DNA of 64,000 nucleotides from Mycolicibacterium llatzerense (GTDB lineage: Bacteria > Actinomycetota > Actinomycetes > Mycobacteriales > Mycobacteriaceae). This document shows, piece after piece, positions 8,785 through 17,013 of the stretch. The notes under the pieces are model-generated. The model did no database searches and was not told the origin of the DNA. It worked only from the letters and a program-made list of their open reading frames with translations. The DNA lies in NCBI RefSeq assembly GCF_000878195.1, contig NZ_JXST01000010.1:1-64000 (forward strand), given 5' to 3'. Position 1 is the first letter of the stretch; each line of letters opens with the position of its first letter. Both the position numbers and the translations under genes were made by a program.

Positions 8785-10245
8785 TCACGAGACCACCGTG
8801 GCGAAGGTCTTCGACTCGAGGAACTCCTCGAGTCCGGCGGTCCCCATCTCCCGGCCGATACCCGACTGCTTGTAGCCGCCGAACGGGCTGTCGGGGCTGA
8901 AGTAGTTGCCGCCGTTGATGGAGAACGTTCCGGTCCGGATCCGGCGCGCCACGCTCAGCGCGCGGTCCTGGCTGCCGAACACCGCCCCGGACAGGCCGTA
9001 GATGGAGTTGTTGGCGATCCGCACCGCGTCGTCGTCATCGTCGTACGCGATCACCGCGAGCACCGGGCCGAAGACCTCTTCCTGCGCGATCTCGCTGTCG
9101 GGGTCGACGTTGGTCAGCAGGGTCGGGGTATAGAAGTAGCCGGGGTCGACCTTCTCGCCACCGGTCACCAGCGTCGCGCCGGCCTCGACGGCGCGCTTGA
9201 CCATGCCGTCGACCTTGTCCCGCTGCTTCTCACTGATCAGTGGGCCCATGTACGTCTTGGGGTCGGCCGGATCGCCGTACCGCACCATGGCGAAGTTGTT
9301 CTTCACCAGCTCGACGATCTCGTCCTGGTGGGCGCGCGGCACCAACAGTCGCGACGTCAGGGCGCAGCCCTGTCCGGCATGCGTGACCATGCTGAACGCG
9401 GTGAACAGGGCCGCCGTGTTGAAGTCGGCGTCGTCGAGCACGATCGCGGCGGACTTGCCGCCCAGTTCCAGGAACACCCGCTTGAGGGTGTCGCTGGCGG
9501 CCGCCATGATGCGCCGGCCCGTCGGCGTGGATCCCGTGAACGTCACCATGTCGACGTCCGCGCTGCTGGTCAGCGCCGCACCGACAGCGGGATCGGCGCC
9601 GCTGAGCACGTTGACCACGCCGGCCGGGATGTCGGTGTGGTTGGCGATCAGCTCCCCCAGCGCCAGCGTGACCAATGGGGTGTCCGGCGCGCCCTTCAAG
9701 ATGACGGTGCAGCCGGCGGCCAGGGCGGGCGCCAGCTTCGCCAGCGCCAGCTGGTTCGGGTAGTTGTACGCGATGATCGCGGCCACCACCCCGCCGGCTT
9801 CCTTTTCCACCCAGCGGTGGTGCTGCATACCGCGGATCTCGACATTGCCGAGGTCTTCGGTCATCGAAAAGGTCTTCAGCAGTTCGGCGTAGTAGCGCAC
9901 GATGTCGATGGGCTGGTCGAGTTGAGCGCCGGCGCACAGCGCTGCGGTGGCACCGACCTCCGCGGTCGTGAGCGCGGCAAGTTCGTCGCGGTGGTCCAGC
10001 AGAGCGCGATGGAGCTGTTCCAGGCAGTGCACCCGGAAGGCGGAGTTCGTCGACCAGTCGGTGGTGTCGAAGGCCCGGCGGGCGGCGGCCACCGCCGCCA
10101 CGGCGTCGGCCACCGTGGCATCGGGCGCATGACCCAGCACTTCCCCGGTTGCCGGATTCCGGGACGGAAACGTGCGCTCTGCGTTCTGGAGCCGGCCGTC
10201 GATGAGTAGCCGTCGGCCGACTGCCTCAGCGGTGTCCTGCGGCAT
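8785..10245 (-). CDS. NAD(P)-dependent aldehyde dehydrogenase
   Basis: A 486-residue aldehyde dehydrogenase of normal length that oxidises an aldehyde to the acid. The cofactor loop FTGSTPTGRRI (about 236-246), the general base Glu260 in FLELGGKSA and the nucleophile Cys294 in GQGCALTSR are all present, followed by EEVFGPVLAV and a C-terminal FGGYKQSGIGREMG. It is the first gene of the minus-strand operon that continues through the ketosynthase fusion, the thiolase and the yrbE-mce genes, 13 bases before the next one. A GAGAAT-type palindrome lies 18 bases in front of its start. A role in oxidising an alcohol or aldehyde side chain made by the P450s is likely but not proven. Confidence 0.92.
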   Translation of the reverse strand: MPQDTAEAVGRRLLIDGRLQNAERTFPSRNPATGEVLGHAPDATVADAVAAVAAARRAFDTTDWSTNSAFRVHCLEQLHRALLDHRDELAALTTAEVGATAALCAGAQLDQPIDIVRYYAELLKTFSMTEDLGNVEIRGMQHHRWVEKEAGGVVAAIIAYNYPNQLALAKLAPALAAGCTVILKGAPDTPLVTLALGELIANHTDIPAGVVNVLSGADPAVGAALTSSADVDMVTFTGSTPTGRRIMAAASDTLKRVFLELGGKSAAIVLDDADFNTAALFTAFSMVTHAGQGCALTSRLLVPRAHQDEIVELVKNNFAMVRYGDPADPKTYMGPLISEKQRDKVDGMVKRAVEAGATLVTGGEKVDPGYFYTPTLLTNVDPDSEIAQEEVFGPVLAVIAYDDDDDAVRIANNSIYGLSGAVFGSQDRALSVARRIRTGTFSINGGNYFSPDSPFGGYKQSGIGREMGTAGLEEFLESKTFATVVS

Positions 10246-10262
10246 CCATCCTCCTCGCTTGC

Positions 10263-10277
10263 GGGAATGCCATTCTC
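10263..10277. promoter_or_regulatory. Operator site A of the GAGAAT-N3-ATTCTC family
   Basis: The sequence GGGAATGCCATTCTC matches the palindrome GAGAAT-N3-ATTCTC at 11 of 12 positions. It is 18 bases upstream of the aldehyde dehydrogenase start, so it would control the operon that ends in the mce genes. Six further sites occur at other promoters in the window. Confidence 0.65.
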
Positions 10278-10363
10278 ATTCTTCGCAAACATTACATTCA
10301 ATTACCGAGAATGTGAACGAGATTGTGCCGACAGATTTACCACTGAGGCTCTACCGTAGGGGC

Positions 10364-10909
10364 ATGACGCTGCGCGCCCGGACCGTCCCGAAGAAGTTTG
10401 CCGTTCTCGCCGCGGCCGTCGTCCTGGCCGGTATGGTGCCCCTCTCCGTCGCACCGCCCGCCGCCGCCGACGAGAAGCCGCTGGGCGACAACAGCCAGCG
10501 CCTGCGGTTCTACGGCACCGAACTGAACGGCGCCCTGTTCGACGGCCGCACGCTGCTCGGAAAACCGGCGGTGATCTGGTTCTGGTCGCCGCCGTCGTTC
10601 TGCGGCATCTGCCTGGCCGAAGCGCCCGTCATCAGCCGCGTGGCGGCCGCCAATCCGCAGGTCAGCTTCCTGGGGATCGCCGGCCGCGGGGCGGTCGGGA
10701 GCATGCAAAGCGTCGTCGCCGACAACAACCTCAGGTTCCCGAACCTGACGGACGCCAACGGCCAGCTGTGGCAGTCCTTCTTCGTACCGTGGCCACCGGC
10801 GTGGGCGTTCATCCGCCCCGACGGTGACGGCTACCTGATCAACGACATCACCTCGCCGATGACCGAAGATGCGCTGACCGCCCGGGTCGCCGCTCTCACC
10901 GCCCCATGA
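10364..10909 (+). CDS. Secreted thioredoxin-fold protein (TlpA/DsbE-like)
   Basis: A 181-residue exported protein with a clear signal peptide (basic MTLRARTVPKK, hydrophobic core, AAA-DE cleavage near residue 35) and a thioredoxin-like domain. The redox motif is F-C-G-I-C (Cys80 and Cys83) in IWFWSPPSFCGICLAEAPVI, which resembles the mycobacterial DsbE/MPT53 group of extracytoplasmic disulfide oxidoreductases. A cis-proline region (PWPPAWAFI) is also present. I start it at the ATG before the signal peptide; the longer frame upstream would overlap the divergent aldehyde dehydrogenase. It may help fold disulfide-bearing envelope proteins, perhaps the Mce or DUF732 proteins, but this is inference. 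Confidence 0.82.
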   Translation: MTLRARTVPKKFAVLAAAVVLAGMVPLSVAPPAAADEKPLGDNSQRLRFYGTELNGALFDGRTLLGKPAVIWFWSPPSFCGICLAEAPVISRVAAANPQVSFLGIAGRGAVGSMQSVVADNNLRFPNLTDANGQLWQSFFVPWPPAWAFIRPDGDGYLINDITSPMTEDALTARVAALTAP

Positions 10910-10935
10910 GGCCGGCCATCCGGCTCGTCAGCCGA

Positions 10936-10954
10936 GCGAGAATGTTATTCTCGC
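10936..10954. promoter_or_regulatory. Operator site B, perfect GAGAAT-N3-ATTCTC palindrome
   Basis: GCGAGAATGTTATTCTCGC is a perfect 19-base palindrome around a 3-base centre. It lies after the thioredoxin-like gene and 52 bases before the start of the DUF732 gene, so it most likely controls the latter. Confidence 0.7.
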
Positions 10955-11006
10955 AATTTGAGAGCCAGCCGAGCGCAGGTTGGCCCACCAACCGACGGAG
11001 CTGCCG

Positions 11007-11408
11007 GTGACCGCCCTCCACCTCCACGGACTCGCGTTCGCGCTTTGCCTCACCGCAGCAGCGATGACGGCGCCGCCGGCCACCGCAGACCAAGGCGAGG
11101 ACTACCTCCTCCAAGAGCTGCGGAAAACGAATCTGAAATGGATGGCACCCGGCGGCGAACCCGACATCCTGGGTATCGGCTACGACATCTGCGGCGACTG
11201 GGCCGCCGGGGTGCCCTACGCCGACGAAGTCGCCGGACGCATCGGCCCGCCCGGCTGGTGGTCACAGCGCAACGCGCGGTTCTTCATCGCGCTGTCCACG
11301 CGATCGTTGTGCCCCGGGTTCTTCCTGGAGAAGGTGCCGCCGGCCGATCAGGAACTGATCGTGCAGCCGAAGCGCGCCTGGCCGCCGGATCCGCTGCCGC
11401 GGAACTGA
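11007..11408 (+). CDS. Secreted DUF732-family protein
   Basis: A 133-residue exported protein of the mycobacterial DUF732 family. It has an N-terminal hydrophobic signal (cleavage likely after PPATA), then the family pattern of a helical domain with two conserved cysteines: Cys62 in GYDICGDWAAG and Cys102 in STRSLCPGFF. I choose the GTG start because a GGAG ribosome-binding site lies six bases upstream; a TTG 27 bases earlier also opens the frame. The family is common in mycobacterial envelopes and its function is unknown. The GAGAAT palindrome directly upstream ties it to the catabolic genes, which is unusual for a DUF732 gene. Confidence 0.75.
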   Translation: MTALHLHGLAFALCLTAAAMTAPPATADQGEDYLLQELRKTNLKWMAPGGEPDILGIGYDICGDWAAGVPYADEVAGRIGPPGWWSQRNARFFIALSTRSLCPGFFLEKVPPADQELIVQPKRAWPPDPLPRN

Positions 11409-11424
11409 CCACACCCAAAGACGA

Positions 11425-11462
11425 AGATGGCGCCGCCGGCAATACTGCCGGCGGCGCCATCT
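11425..11462. terminator. Bidirectional hairpin terminator between convergent genes
   Basis: A 17-base-pair stem with a four-base loop (ATAC) made of arms AGATGGCGCCGCCGGCA and its complement. It sits between the plus-strand DUF732 gene and the minus-strand amidohydrolase and would end transcription from both sides. No long T run is visible, as is common in mycobacteria. Confidence 0.7.
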
Positions 11463-11478
11463 CGCGGGTGACGTCGGA

Positions 11479-12669
11479 TCAGACCGTGACGAGCCGGGCG
11501 AGGTTGCCGCCCATGATCTTTGCCTGATCGTCGACCGGCAGGTGCTGCAGCGCGGTCACGTAGTGCGTCGGCTCGGCCAGACCCTCGGGGTGCGGCCAGT
11601 CGGAGCCGTAGAGCACCTGGTCGACACCGACCAGGTTGATCAGGTCGTCGATGCCCTCTTCATAGAACGGGCTGACGTGGATACGGTTCTTGATCTCCTC
11701 CATCGGATTACCGAGGAAGGCCTCGGGCGCCTTCTTGTAGACCTCGGCCATCTGATCGAGCAACGGGAACATCCATTTCGACCCCGCCTCGACGATGCCG
11801 ACCTTCAGTTTGGGATGACGGAACAGCGCGCCGTGGATCACCCACGAGGCCACGGCATCCTGGATCGGACGCCATTCGTTGAGGATCGACATCGCATTGG
11901 TCTGGAACGGCAGCATCTCCTGCGCGCCGCCGTCCCATTCGGAGGTGTACCGGGAGTAGCCGCTGTCCGACGAGTGCATACCGACGAAGACGTCGTACTC
12001 GACGCACTTCTGCCAGAACGGATCGAACTCAGGAAGCGCGAACGAACGCGGGCCGCGGAATCCGGGCACCGGCGCCGGGCGGACCAGAATGGCACGCGCA
12101 CCGCGCTTGACACACCATTCCAGCTCTTCGATGGCCTTCTCGACGATTGGCAGGGTGATCACCGGGGTGGTGAAGATGCGGTTCTTGTAGTTGAAGCCCC
12201 ACACCTCGTCCAGCCACTGGTTCAGCGAGTGGATGAGGACATGGATGGCGACCGGATCGTCGCGCAGCCGTTCCTCAATCAGGCTGGCCAGCGTCGGGAA
12301 CATCAACGTGCGATCGAGACCCAGCTGGTCCATGAGCTCGAGCCGCGGAGCGGGCTCGAAGAACGCCGGGATGGCCTTCATCGGCTCACCGAAGAGCTCG
12401 CGCCGAGTCTTGCCCTCGGGGTTGCCGTACTTGAAGTACTCCTCCCAGGCACCCGGCCTGGCCACCACCGAGAACGTGGGGTTCGGGATGTAGTTGCTGA
12501 TCTGGCCACGGATCGCAATCTTGGTCCGGCCGTTGACCTCGACGTACTGGACGACGTCCTGGTACTCCTTGGGCAGGTACTTGGTCAGCGCCTCCGGCGG
12601 CTCGTAGAGGTGGTTGTCCGCGTCGAACAGCGGAAACGGAATGTCGACCCGATGCGACAGTTGTCCCAT
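11479..12669 (-). CDS. PF04909-type metal-dependent amidohydrolase
   Basis: A 396-residue amidohydrolase-2 family protein (TIM barrel). The N-terminal FDADNHLYEP (D18-x-H20-x-x-E) is the metal-binding signature of this subgroup, a barrel histidine is seen in FVGMHSSDSG, and the late aspartate is in VLYGSDWPHPEG. The family hydrolyses or decarboxylates; in steroid and terpenoid clusters its members often act on CoA esters or ring-opened acids. The substrate is unknown. It is monocistronic between a hairpin terminator and a perfect GAGAAT palindrome that lies 20 bases before its start. Three more PF04909 members occur in the window, at about 22.6, 23.7 and 59.2 kb. Confidence 0.85.
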   Translation of the reverse strand: MGQLSHRVDIPFPLFDADNHLYEPPEALTKYLPKEYQDVVQYVEVNGRTKIAIRGQISNYIPNPTFSVVARPGAWEEYFKYGNPEGKTRRELFGEPMKAIPAFFEPAPRLELMDQLGLDRTLMFPTLASLIEERLRDDPVAIHVLIHSLNQWLDEVWGFNYKNRIFTTPVITLPIVEKAIEELEWCVKRGARAILVRPAPVPGFRGPRSFALPEFDPFWQKCVEYDVFVGMHSSDSGYSRYTSEWDGGAQEMLPFQTNAMSILNEWRPIQDAVASWVIHGALFRHPKLKVGIVEAGSKWMFPLLDQMAEVYKKAPEAFLGNPMEEIKNRIHVSPFYEEGIDDLINLVGVDQVLYGSDWPHPEGLAEPTHYVTALQHLPVDDQAKIMGGNLARLVTV

Positions 12670-12689
12670 GAAATTCTCCTTCGCGATTC

Positions 12690-12708
12690 ATGAGAATCTT
12701 ATTCTCAT
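12690..12708. promoter_or_regulatory. Operator site C, perfect GAGAAT-N3-ATTCTC palindrome
   Basis: ATGAGAATCTTATTCTCAT is a perfect 19-base palindrome located just upstream of the minus-strand amidohydrolase. The same extended ATGAGAAT...ATTCTCAT form recurs at about 37.3 kb and 60.7 kb. Confidence 0.75.
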
Positions 12709-12754
12709 ATGGCGCGAACACGCAATCGCTTCAGCGTGGTTGCCGGTCTGCGGC

Positions 12755-13345
12755 CTAGTTGTCGGCGGCCGGGTCGAGCTTGCGGAGGTACCGGTCGAAG
12801 TACGCCAGGATCTCGTCGTGACCGACGGAGACCCCGAGCGCGGCCTCCATGGTCAACAGCTGCGACATCCCCACGATCAGGGAGATCGCGACGATCGGCG
12901 GCAGTTCGTCGGCATCGATGCCGTGTTGCGCCAGAACGGAGCCGACCAGCTCCGCCTGCCCTTCCAGGAACTGCTGCGCAGCACCGGCGATCTCGGTCCC
13001 GAGCTCTTTGCGATGGTTGGCCAGCGCCGCATATTCCATGATCAACGCGGTGTCGCGGTTCTCGATGAGGAACGTCCACAACGCCCGTAGCGGGTTCGGC
13101 GCCAGCAGGATCATCGACTGCGCCGCCAACCCCTGATCGGTCCGGCGCCGGAATGCGGCCAGGAACAGATCGTCCATGGTTCGGAAGTAGTAGTGGACGA
13201 GTTGCGGTTTGAGTCCGGCCCGTTCAGCGACCTTCCGCGACGTCACCGCGGCGTAGCCCTCGTCGAGCATCAACGCCTCGGCGGCGTCGAGTAAGGCCCC
13301 GCGGTTCTTCGCCTCGGGTCCGCCGATCCTTCGCTCCGATGCCAT
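12755..13345 (-). CDS. TetR-family transcriptional regulator
   Basis: A 196-residue TetR-type repressor. The N-terminal helix-turn-helix covers about residues 12-58 (LLDAAEALMLDEGYAAVTSRKVAERAGL, then KPQLVHYYF), followed by a helical ligand-binding domain. I use the ATG giving MASERRIGG; an upstream extension in the same frame would reach into the promoter of the divergent P450. It faces away from the P450, and a 15-base palindrome lies in the gap, as expected for TetR autoregulation. Whether it also reads the GAGAAT palindrome found just past its 3-prime end is an open question. Ligand unknown, possibly a CoA ester. Confidence 0.85.
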   Translation of the reverse strand: MASERRIGGPEAKNRGALLDAAEALMLDEGYAAVTSRKVAERAGLKPQLVHYYFRTMDDLFLAAFRRRTDQGLAAQSMILLAPNPLRALWTFLIENRDTALIMEYAALANHRKELGTEIAGAAQQFLEGQAELVGSVLAQHGIDADELPPIVAISLIVGMSQLLTMEAALGVSVGHDEILAYFDRYLRKLDPAADN

Positions 13346-13440
13346 GCCGTCACTGTCCGTTCTCGATCGCTGCCGCGCCGATCGTAATTGTCCGAATCGC
13401 GCCGTGTGACCTTGACCACGCCACAACTCAGATGCTAAGC

Positions 13441-13455
13441 AAGTGCCCAGCACTT
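13441..13455. promoter_or_regulatory. Palindrome between divergent TetR and P450 genes
   Basis: AAGTGCCCAGCACTT is a perfect palindrome with a 3-base centre, placed 35 bases before the P450 start and about 95 bases before the TetR start. By position it is a candidate operator for the TetR regulator; it does not resemble the GAGAAT motif. Confidence 0.45.
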
Positions 13456-13490
13456 TGGTTGCAATTCGATGCCTGGAGGCCAGCCCACAT

Positions 13491-14777
13491 ATGACGAACT
13501 TCGACGAGGTCGACTACTACACCGACCAGTCACTCGTAGCCGATCCGCACCCGTACTTCGACCACCTGCGCAGCAAGTGTCCGGTGACGCGCGAGCAGCA
13601 CTACGGCGTCGTGGCCGTGACCGGCTGGGAAGAGGCCAATGCGGTCTACAAGGATGCCGATTCGTTCTCCGCATGTGTAGCGGTGACCGGGCCGTTCACC
13701 CCACTGCCCTTCACCCCCGAGGGCGACGACATCTGCGACCAACTCGCCGAGCACCGCACCGCAATCCCCATGTACGAGCACATGATCACCATGGATCCGC
13801 CCGAGCACACCCGCGCCCGCTCGCTGCTGTCCCGGCTGCTGACGCCCAAGCGCCTCAAGGAGAACGAGGACTTCATGTGGCGGCTCGCCGACCGCCACAT
13901 CGATGAGTTCATCGCTGACGGCAAGTGCGAGTTCCTGGCCTCCTACGCCCGGCCGTTCTCCTTGCTCGTCGTCGCCGACCTGCTCGGTGTCCCCGAGGAG
14001 GACCACGAGGAGTTCCGGCAGGCGTTCGGCGCCGAGCGCCCCGGCTCTCGCGTCGGCGCACTCGACCACGAACCGCTCGCGTCCAACCCACTGGAATGGG
14101 CCGACGAGAAAGTCGGCCAGTACCTCGAGGACCGCCGCAGCCACCCCCGCGACGACGTGCTGACCTCGCTCGCCACGGCCAAGTACGAGGACGGGTCCAC
14201 ACCCGAGATCAGCGACGTCGTCAAGACCGCGACGTTCCTCTTCGGCGCCGGACAGGAGACGACCGCGAAGCTGCTCACCGCCGCGATGCGCTTCCTCGGC
14301 GAGCAACCCGACCTGCAGAAGCGGCTGCGCGAGGACCGCAGCCGCATCCCGAACTTCGTCGAGGAATGCCTGCGGATGGAGAGTCCGGTCAAGACGCTGC
14401 ACAGGTTGGCGCGCAAGTCCACCAAGGTCGGCGACGTGGACGCCCCGGCCGGCACCGTCGTCATGATCAGCCCCGGCGCGGTCAACCGGGATCCGCGGCG
14501 GTTCGACCAGCCCCACGAATTCCAATTGGACCGCAAGAACGTTCGCGAGCACCTGGCCTTCAGCCGGGGTGTGCACTCCTGCCCGGGGGCACCACTGGCC
14601 CGCGTCGAAGGCCGGGTGTCGCTGGAGCGGATCCTGGACCGCCTGGGCGACATCCAACTGGACGAAGCCGCACACGGCACGGACGGCAATCGGCGTTACA
14701 ACTACGAGCCGACCTTCGTCCTGCGCGGCGTCACCGACCTGAGCATCAACTTCACACCGTTGGCCGCCAAGGCCTGA
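13491..14777 (+). CDS. Cytochrome P450
   Basis: A 428-residue bacterial P450 monooxygenase. The I-helix oxygen-activating segment is FLFGAGQETTAKL, the K-helix ExxR is EECLR, and the haem-ligand loop is FSRGVHSCPGAPLAR with Cys364. The start ATG is preceded by GGAGG. It is closely similar in layout and motifs to the P450 at about 36.0-37.3 kb (shared CPVxREEHYGV-type N-terminus and TPKRLKENEDxMWR segment), so the two look like paralogues. No ferredoxin gene lies next to it; the ferredoxins elsewhere in the island could serve it. The gene is followed by a strong hairpin terminator. Substrate unknown. Confidence 0.93.
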   Translation: MTNFDEVDYYTDQSLVADPHPYFDHLRSKCPVTREQHYGVVAVTGWEEANAVYKDADSFSACVAVTGPFTPLPFTPEGDDICDQLAEHRTAIPMYEHMITMDPPEHTRARSLLSRLLTPKRLKENEDFMWRLADRHIDEFIADGKCEFLASYARPFSLLVVADLLGVPEEDHEEFRQAFGAERPGSRVGALDHEPLASNPLEWADEKVGQYLEDRRSHPRDDVLTSLATAKYEDGSTPEISDVVKTATFLFGAGQETTAKLLTAAMRFLGEQPDLQKRLREDRSRIPNFVEECLRMESPVKTLHRLARKSTKVGDVDAPAGTVVMISPGAVNRDPRRFDQPHEFQLDRKNVREHLAFSRGVHSCPGAPLARVEGRVSLERILDRLGDIQLDEAAHGTDGNRRYNYEPTFVLRGVTDLSINFTPLAAKA

Positions 14778-14790
14778 GCCTGCGAGAAAA

Positions 14791-14830
14791 GCAGATGTCC
14801 CCCAAAACCGTTGTTTTGGGGGACATTTGC
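14791..14830. terminator. Bidirectional hairpin terminator
   Basis: Two 18-base arms (GCAGATGTCCCCCAAAAC and its complement with one G-T pair) around a CGTT loop form a long stem between the plus-strand P450 and the minus-strand CoA-transferase. It should stop transcription from both directions. Confidence 0.75.
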
Positions 14831-14845
14831 GCCTCGTGGTGGTCG

Positions 14846-16051
14846 CTAGGTCACCGCGCCGGCCGACTTGAGTTCGATGATGCGGTCCCAGTCCATCCCG
14901 AGCTCCAACAGGATCTCCTCGGTCTGCTCGGCGAAGCCGGGCGCCGGGCCGGTCTGCGGCGGGGCCACGTCGAATTGCACTGGGTTCGCGACCAATTCGA
15001 GCTCGCCGGCCTGCACCAGGTAGTCGTTGGCCCGGATTTGCGCGTCTTTGGCAGCCTGCAACGTGTCCTGGACCGGCGCCCACGGGCCAGAGAGGGTGGC
15101 GAACCGCTCACTCCACTCCGCCAGCGTCTTGGTTGCCATCGCCTTGCCCAGAATCTCCACGGCCGCTGCGGTATTGGCCGCGACATCCTGCGCCGTCGCG
15201 AATCGCGGATCATCGATGTACTCGTCGAGTTCCATGTGCCGGCATACGTCGGCCCAGAACTTGGTCGGCTGCATCATGACCAGCGAGATGATCCGTCCGT
15301 CGGACGTTTCATAAAGGCCCACAAGAGGATTGACGGGCGAACCGTGCACGCCCGGGGCCGGCGCCTCCATCAGCTGACCGAGGTGCGATGTCAGCGCGAC
15401 GGTATGACCCATCGACCACAGCCCGCTGCCCAGCAGCGAGACGTCGACGACCGACGGCACACCGGTGCGCTCCCGCTTGAACAACGCCGCCGCGATGCCG
15501 CCGGCCAGGTTGGTCCCGGAAATGGTGTCGCCGTAGGCCGGCCCCGGCGGCGCGATCATGCCGGGCATGCCGGGCGGTGTGATGGTCGCGGCGGTACCGG
15601 CCCGGCACCAGAATGCCGTCATGTCGTAGCCACCCTTTTCGGACTCCGCACCGCGCGGGCCCAGCGCACTGCCGCGCGCATAGATGATCGCGGGGTTGAC
15701 GGCCCGAATGTCGTCGACGTCGATGGCGAACTTCTTGCGGTGACCGGGCAGGAAGCTGGTCAGGAAGACATCGGCGCGGCGCGCCAGTTCCAGCAGCACC
15801 TCGCGGCCCTCAGGGACAGCCATGTCGAGACCGATGCTCCGCTTGCCGCGGTTGGCGTGCTCGATGTTGGGGTTCGGGTCGCCCTCGACGCGCAGCATGC
15901 CGGTCTGCCGGAGACCACGCTGGGGATCACCGGTCACTGCATGCTCGACCTTGATCACGTCGGCACCCCACTCGCCGAGCACCGCGCCGCCCGACGGCAC
16001 GAAGCCGTACATCGCGACTTCCAGGACTCGGACACCATCCAAGGGCCCCAT
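14846..16051 (-). CDS. CaiB/BaiF-family (class III) CoA-transferase
   Basis: A 401-residue family III CoA-transferase, which moves CoA between carboxylic acids (or racemises an alpha-methylacyl-CoA). N-terminal GVRVLEVAMYGFVPSGG and GADVIKVEH are the usual CoA-binding start; the catalytic aspartate is probably Asp175 in PAYGDTISGTNLAGG. I start at the ATG giving MGPLDGV, which has GGAGG four bases before it, rather than eight codons upstream. It stands alone on the minus strand, between a hairpin terminator and a divergent SDR gene. A second member of the family is at about 56.1 kb. A role in charging a polycyclic acid with CoA fits the neighbourhood. Confidence 0.88.
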   Translation of the reverse strand: MGPLDGVRVLEVAMYGFVPSGGAVLGEWGADVIKVEHAVTGDPQRGLRQTGMLRVEGDPNPNIEHANRGKRSIGLDMAVPEGREVLLELARRADVFLTSFLPGHRKKFAIDVDDIRAVNPAIIYARGSALGPRGAESEKGGYDMTAFWCRAGTAATITPPGMPGMIAPPGPAYGDTISGTNLAGGIAAALFKRERTGVPSVVDVSLLGSGLWSMGHTVALTSHLGQLMEAPAPGVHGSPVNPLVGLYETSDGRIISLVMMQPTKFWADVCRHMELDEYIDDPRFATAQDVAANTAAAVEILGKAMATKTLAEWSERFATLSGPWAPVQDTLQAAKDAQIRANDYLVQAGELELVANPVQFDVAPPQTGPAPGFAEQTEEILLELGMDWDRIIELKSAGAVT

Positions 16052-16234
16052 CCGACCTCCTCTATTGGGAAACACAATTCTTCAATTTCGGTAATCCTAC
16101 TCGCACAGAGTGCATTTTCCGACAGGCAATCGGGTACACAACCCATGGCCGGAAGCCGACCTGCACCATGCGGCTGGACCGTCGATGCAGGCAGACCTCG
16201 TTATCGGCGGTTCTGTTGCGGGACACCAAAGTAG

Positions 16235-16249
16235 GAGAGTATCGTTCTC
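16235..16249. promoter_or_regulatory. Operator site D, near-consensus GAGAAT-N3-ATTCTC
   Basis: GAGAGTATCGTTCTC is a perfect palindrome that differs from the consensus by one symmetrical change in each arm. It lies 48 bases before the first SDR of the plus-strand operon. A weaker 8-of-12 match (GGAAAC-ACA-ATTCTT) at 16068-16082 faces the CoA-transferase. Confidence 0.6.
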
Positions 16250-16297
16250 AAAATCGGAAGGGAGATTTCTCTCAGTGATCTACATCGGTACCCTGTC

Positions 16298-16996
16298 GTG
16301 AAGAACGCCGTCGTTACCGGGGGCGGCTCCGGCATTGGTCGCGCCATCGTGGAACGCCTGCGGGCCGACGGCCTGAACGTCGCGACCCTCGACCTCAATC
16401 CAGCAGACGACGAGTTCGGCTTCACCGCCGACGTCACCGATCGCGCTCAGGTCGACGCCGCGCTCGACGGCGTCCGCAAGAAGTTCGGACCCGTCTCCGT
16501 GCTGGTGAATTCCGCCGGCCTGGAGAAATTCAAGCGGTTCACCGACCTGGAATTCGAGGACTGGCAGCGAGTGATCGACGTCAACCTCAACGGCGTCTTC
16601 CACTGCATCCAGGCGGTGCTGCCCGACATGCTGGAAGCGGGCTGGGGACGGATCGTCAACATCTCGTCGTCGAGCACCCACTCGGGACAGCCCTACATGT
16701 CGCCCTACGTGGCCGCCAAGTCGGCCGTCAACGGCCTGACCAAGTCACTGGCGTTGGAGTACGGGCCTGCGGGCATCACCGTCAACGCCGTGCCGCCCGG
16801 CTTCATCGACACCCCCATGCTGCGCAAGTCCGAGGAACGCGGATACCTGAAGGTCCAGCAGAGCATCGAGGCGACACCCGTGCGGCGCATCGGCCGGCCC
16901 GAGGACATCGCCGCAGCCTGCGCATTCTTGATCTCCGAAGAGGCCGGCTACATCACCGGACAGATTCTCGGCGTCAATGGCGGACGAAACACCTAG
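16298..16996 (+). CDS. Short-chain dehydrogenase/reductase (SDR)
   Basis: A 232-residue classical SDR that oxidises or reduces a hydroxyl/keto group with NAD(P). The cofactor motif TGGGSGIG is at 7-14, Ser124 in NISSSS and the Tyr137-x3-Lys141 pair in SPYVAAKSA form the catalytic set. It starts at a GTG; no earlier start keeps the frame in the spacer. It is the first gene of a four-gene run with a second SDR, a ferredoxin and a P450, and carries a GAGAAT-type palindrome in its promoter. It is similar to the SDR at about 39.9 kb in the Rieske operon (both have the AGWGRIVxISSSS stretch). Confidence 0.88.
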   Translation: MKNAVVTGGGSGIGRAIVERLRADGLNVATLDLNPADDEFGFTADVTDRAQVDAALDGVRKKFGPVSVLVNSAGLEKFKRFTDLEFEDWQRVIDVNLNGVFHCIQAVLPDMLEAGWGRIVNISSSSTHSGQPYMSPYVAAKSAVNGLTKSLALEYGPAGITVNAVPPGFIDTPMLRKSEERGYLKVQQSIEATPVRRIGRPEDIAAACAFLISEEAGYITGQILGVNGGRNT

Positions 16997-17013
16997 CGAA
17001 GGAAGGCTTTTCA

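Noticed and set aside
7147..10209. A 1020-codon open frame on the plus strand
   Set aside because: It lies opposite the thiolase, ketosynthase/DUF35 and aldehyde dehydrogenase genes, which have complete family motifs; the long frame is a GC-rich antisense shadow without any recognisable domain.
16068..16082. A further GAGAAT-type site before the CoA-transferase
   Set aside because: Only 8 of 12 positions match (GGAAAC-ACA-ATTCTT); I mention it but do not count it. The same holds for 60539-60553.
13925..16234. A 769-codon plus-strand frame spanning the P450 and the CoA-transferase region
   Set aside because: It runs through a strong terminator hairpin and across two genes on different strands with intact motifs; arginine-rich shadow.
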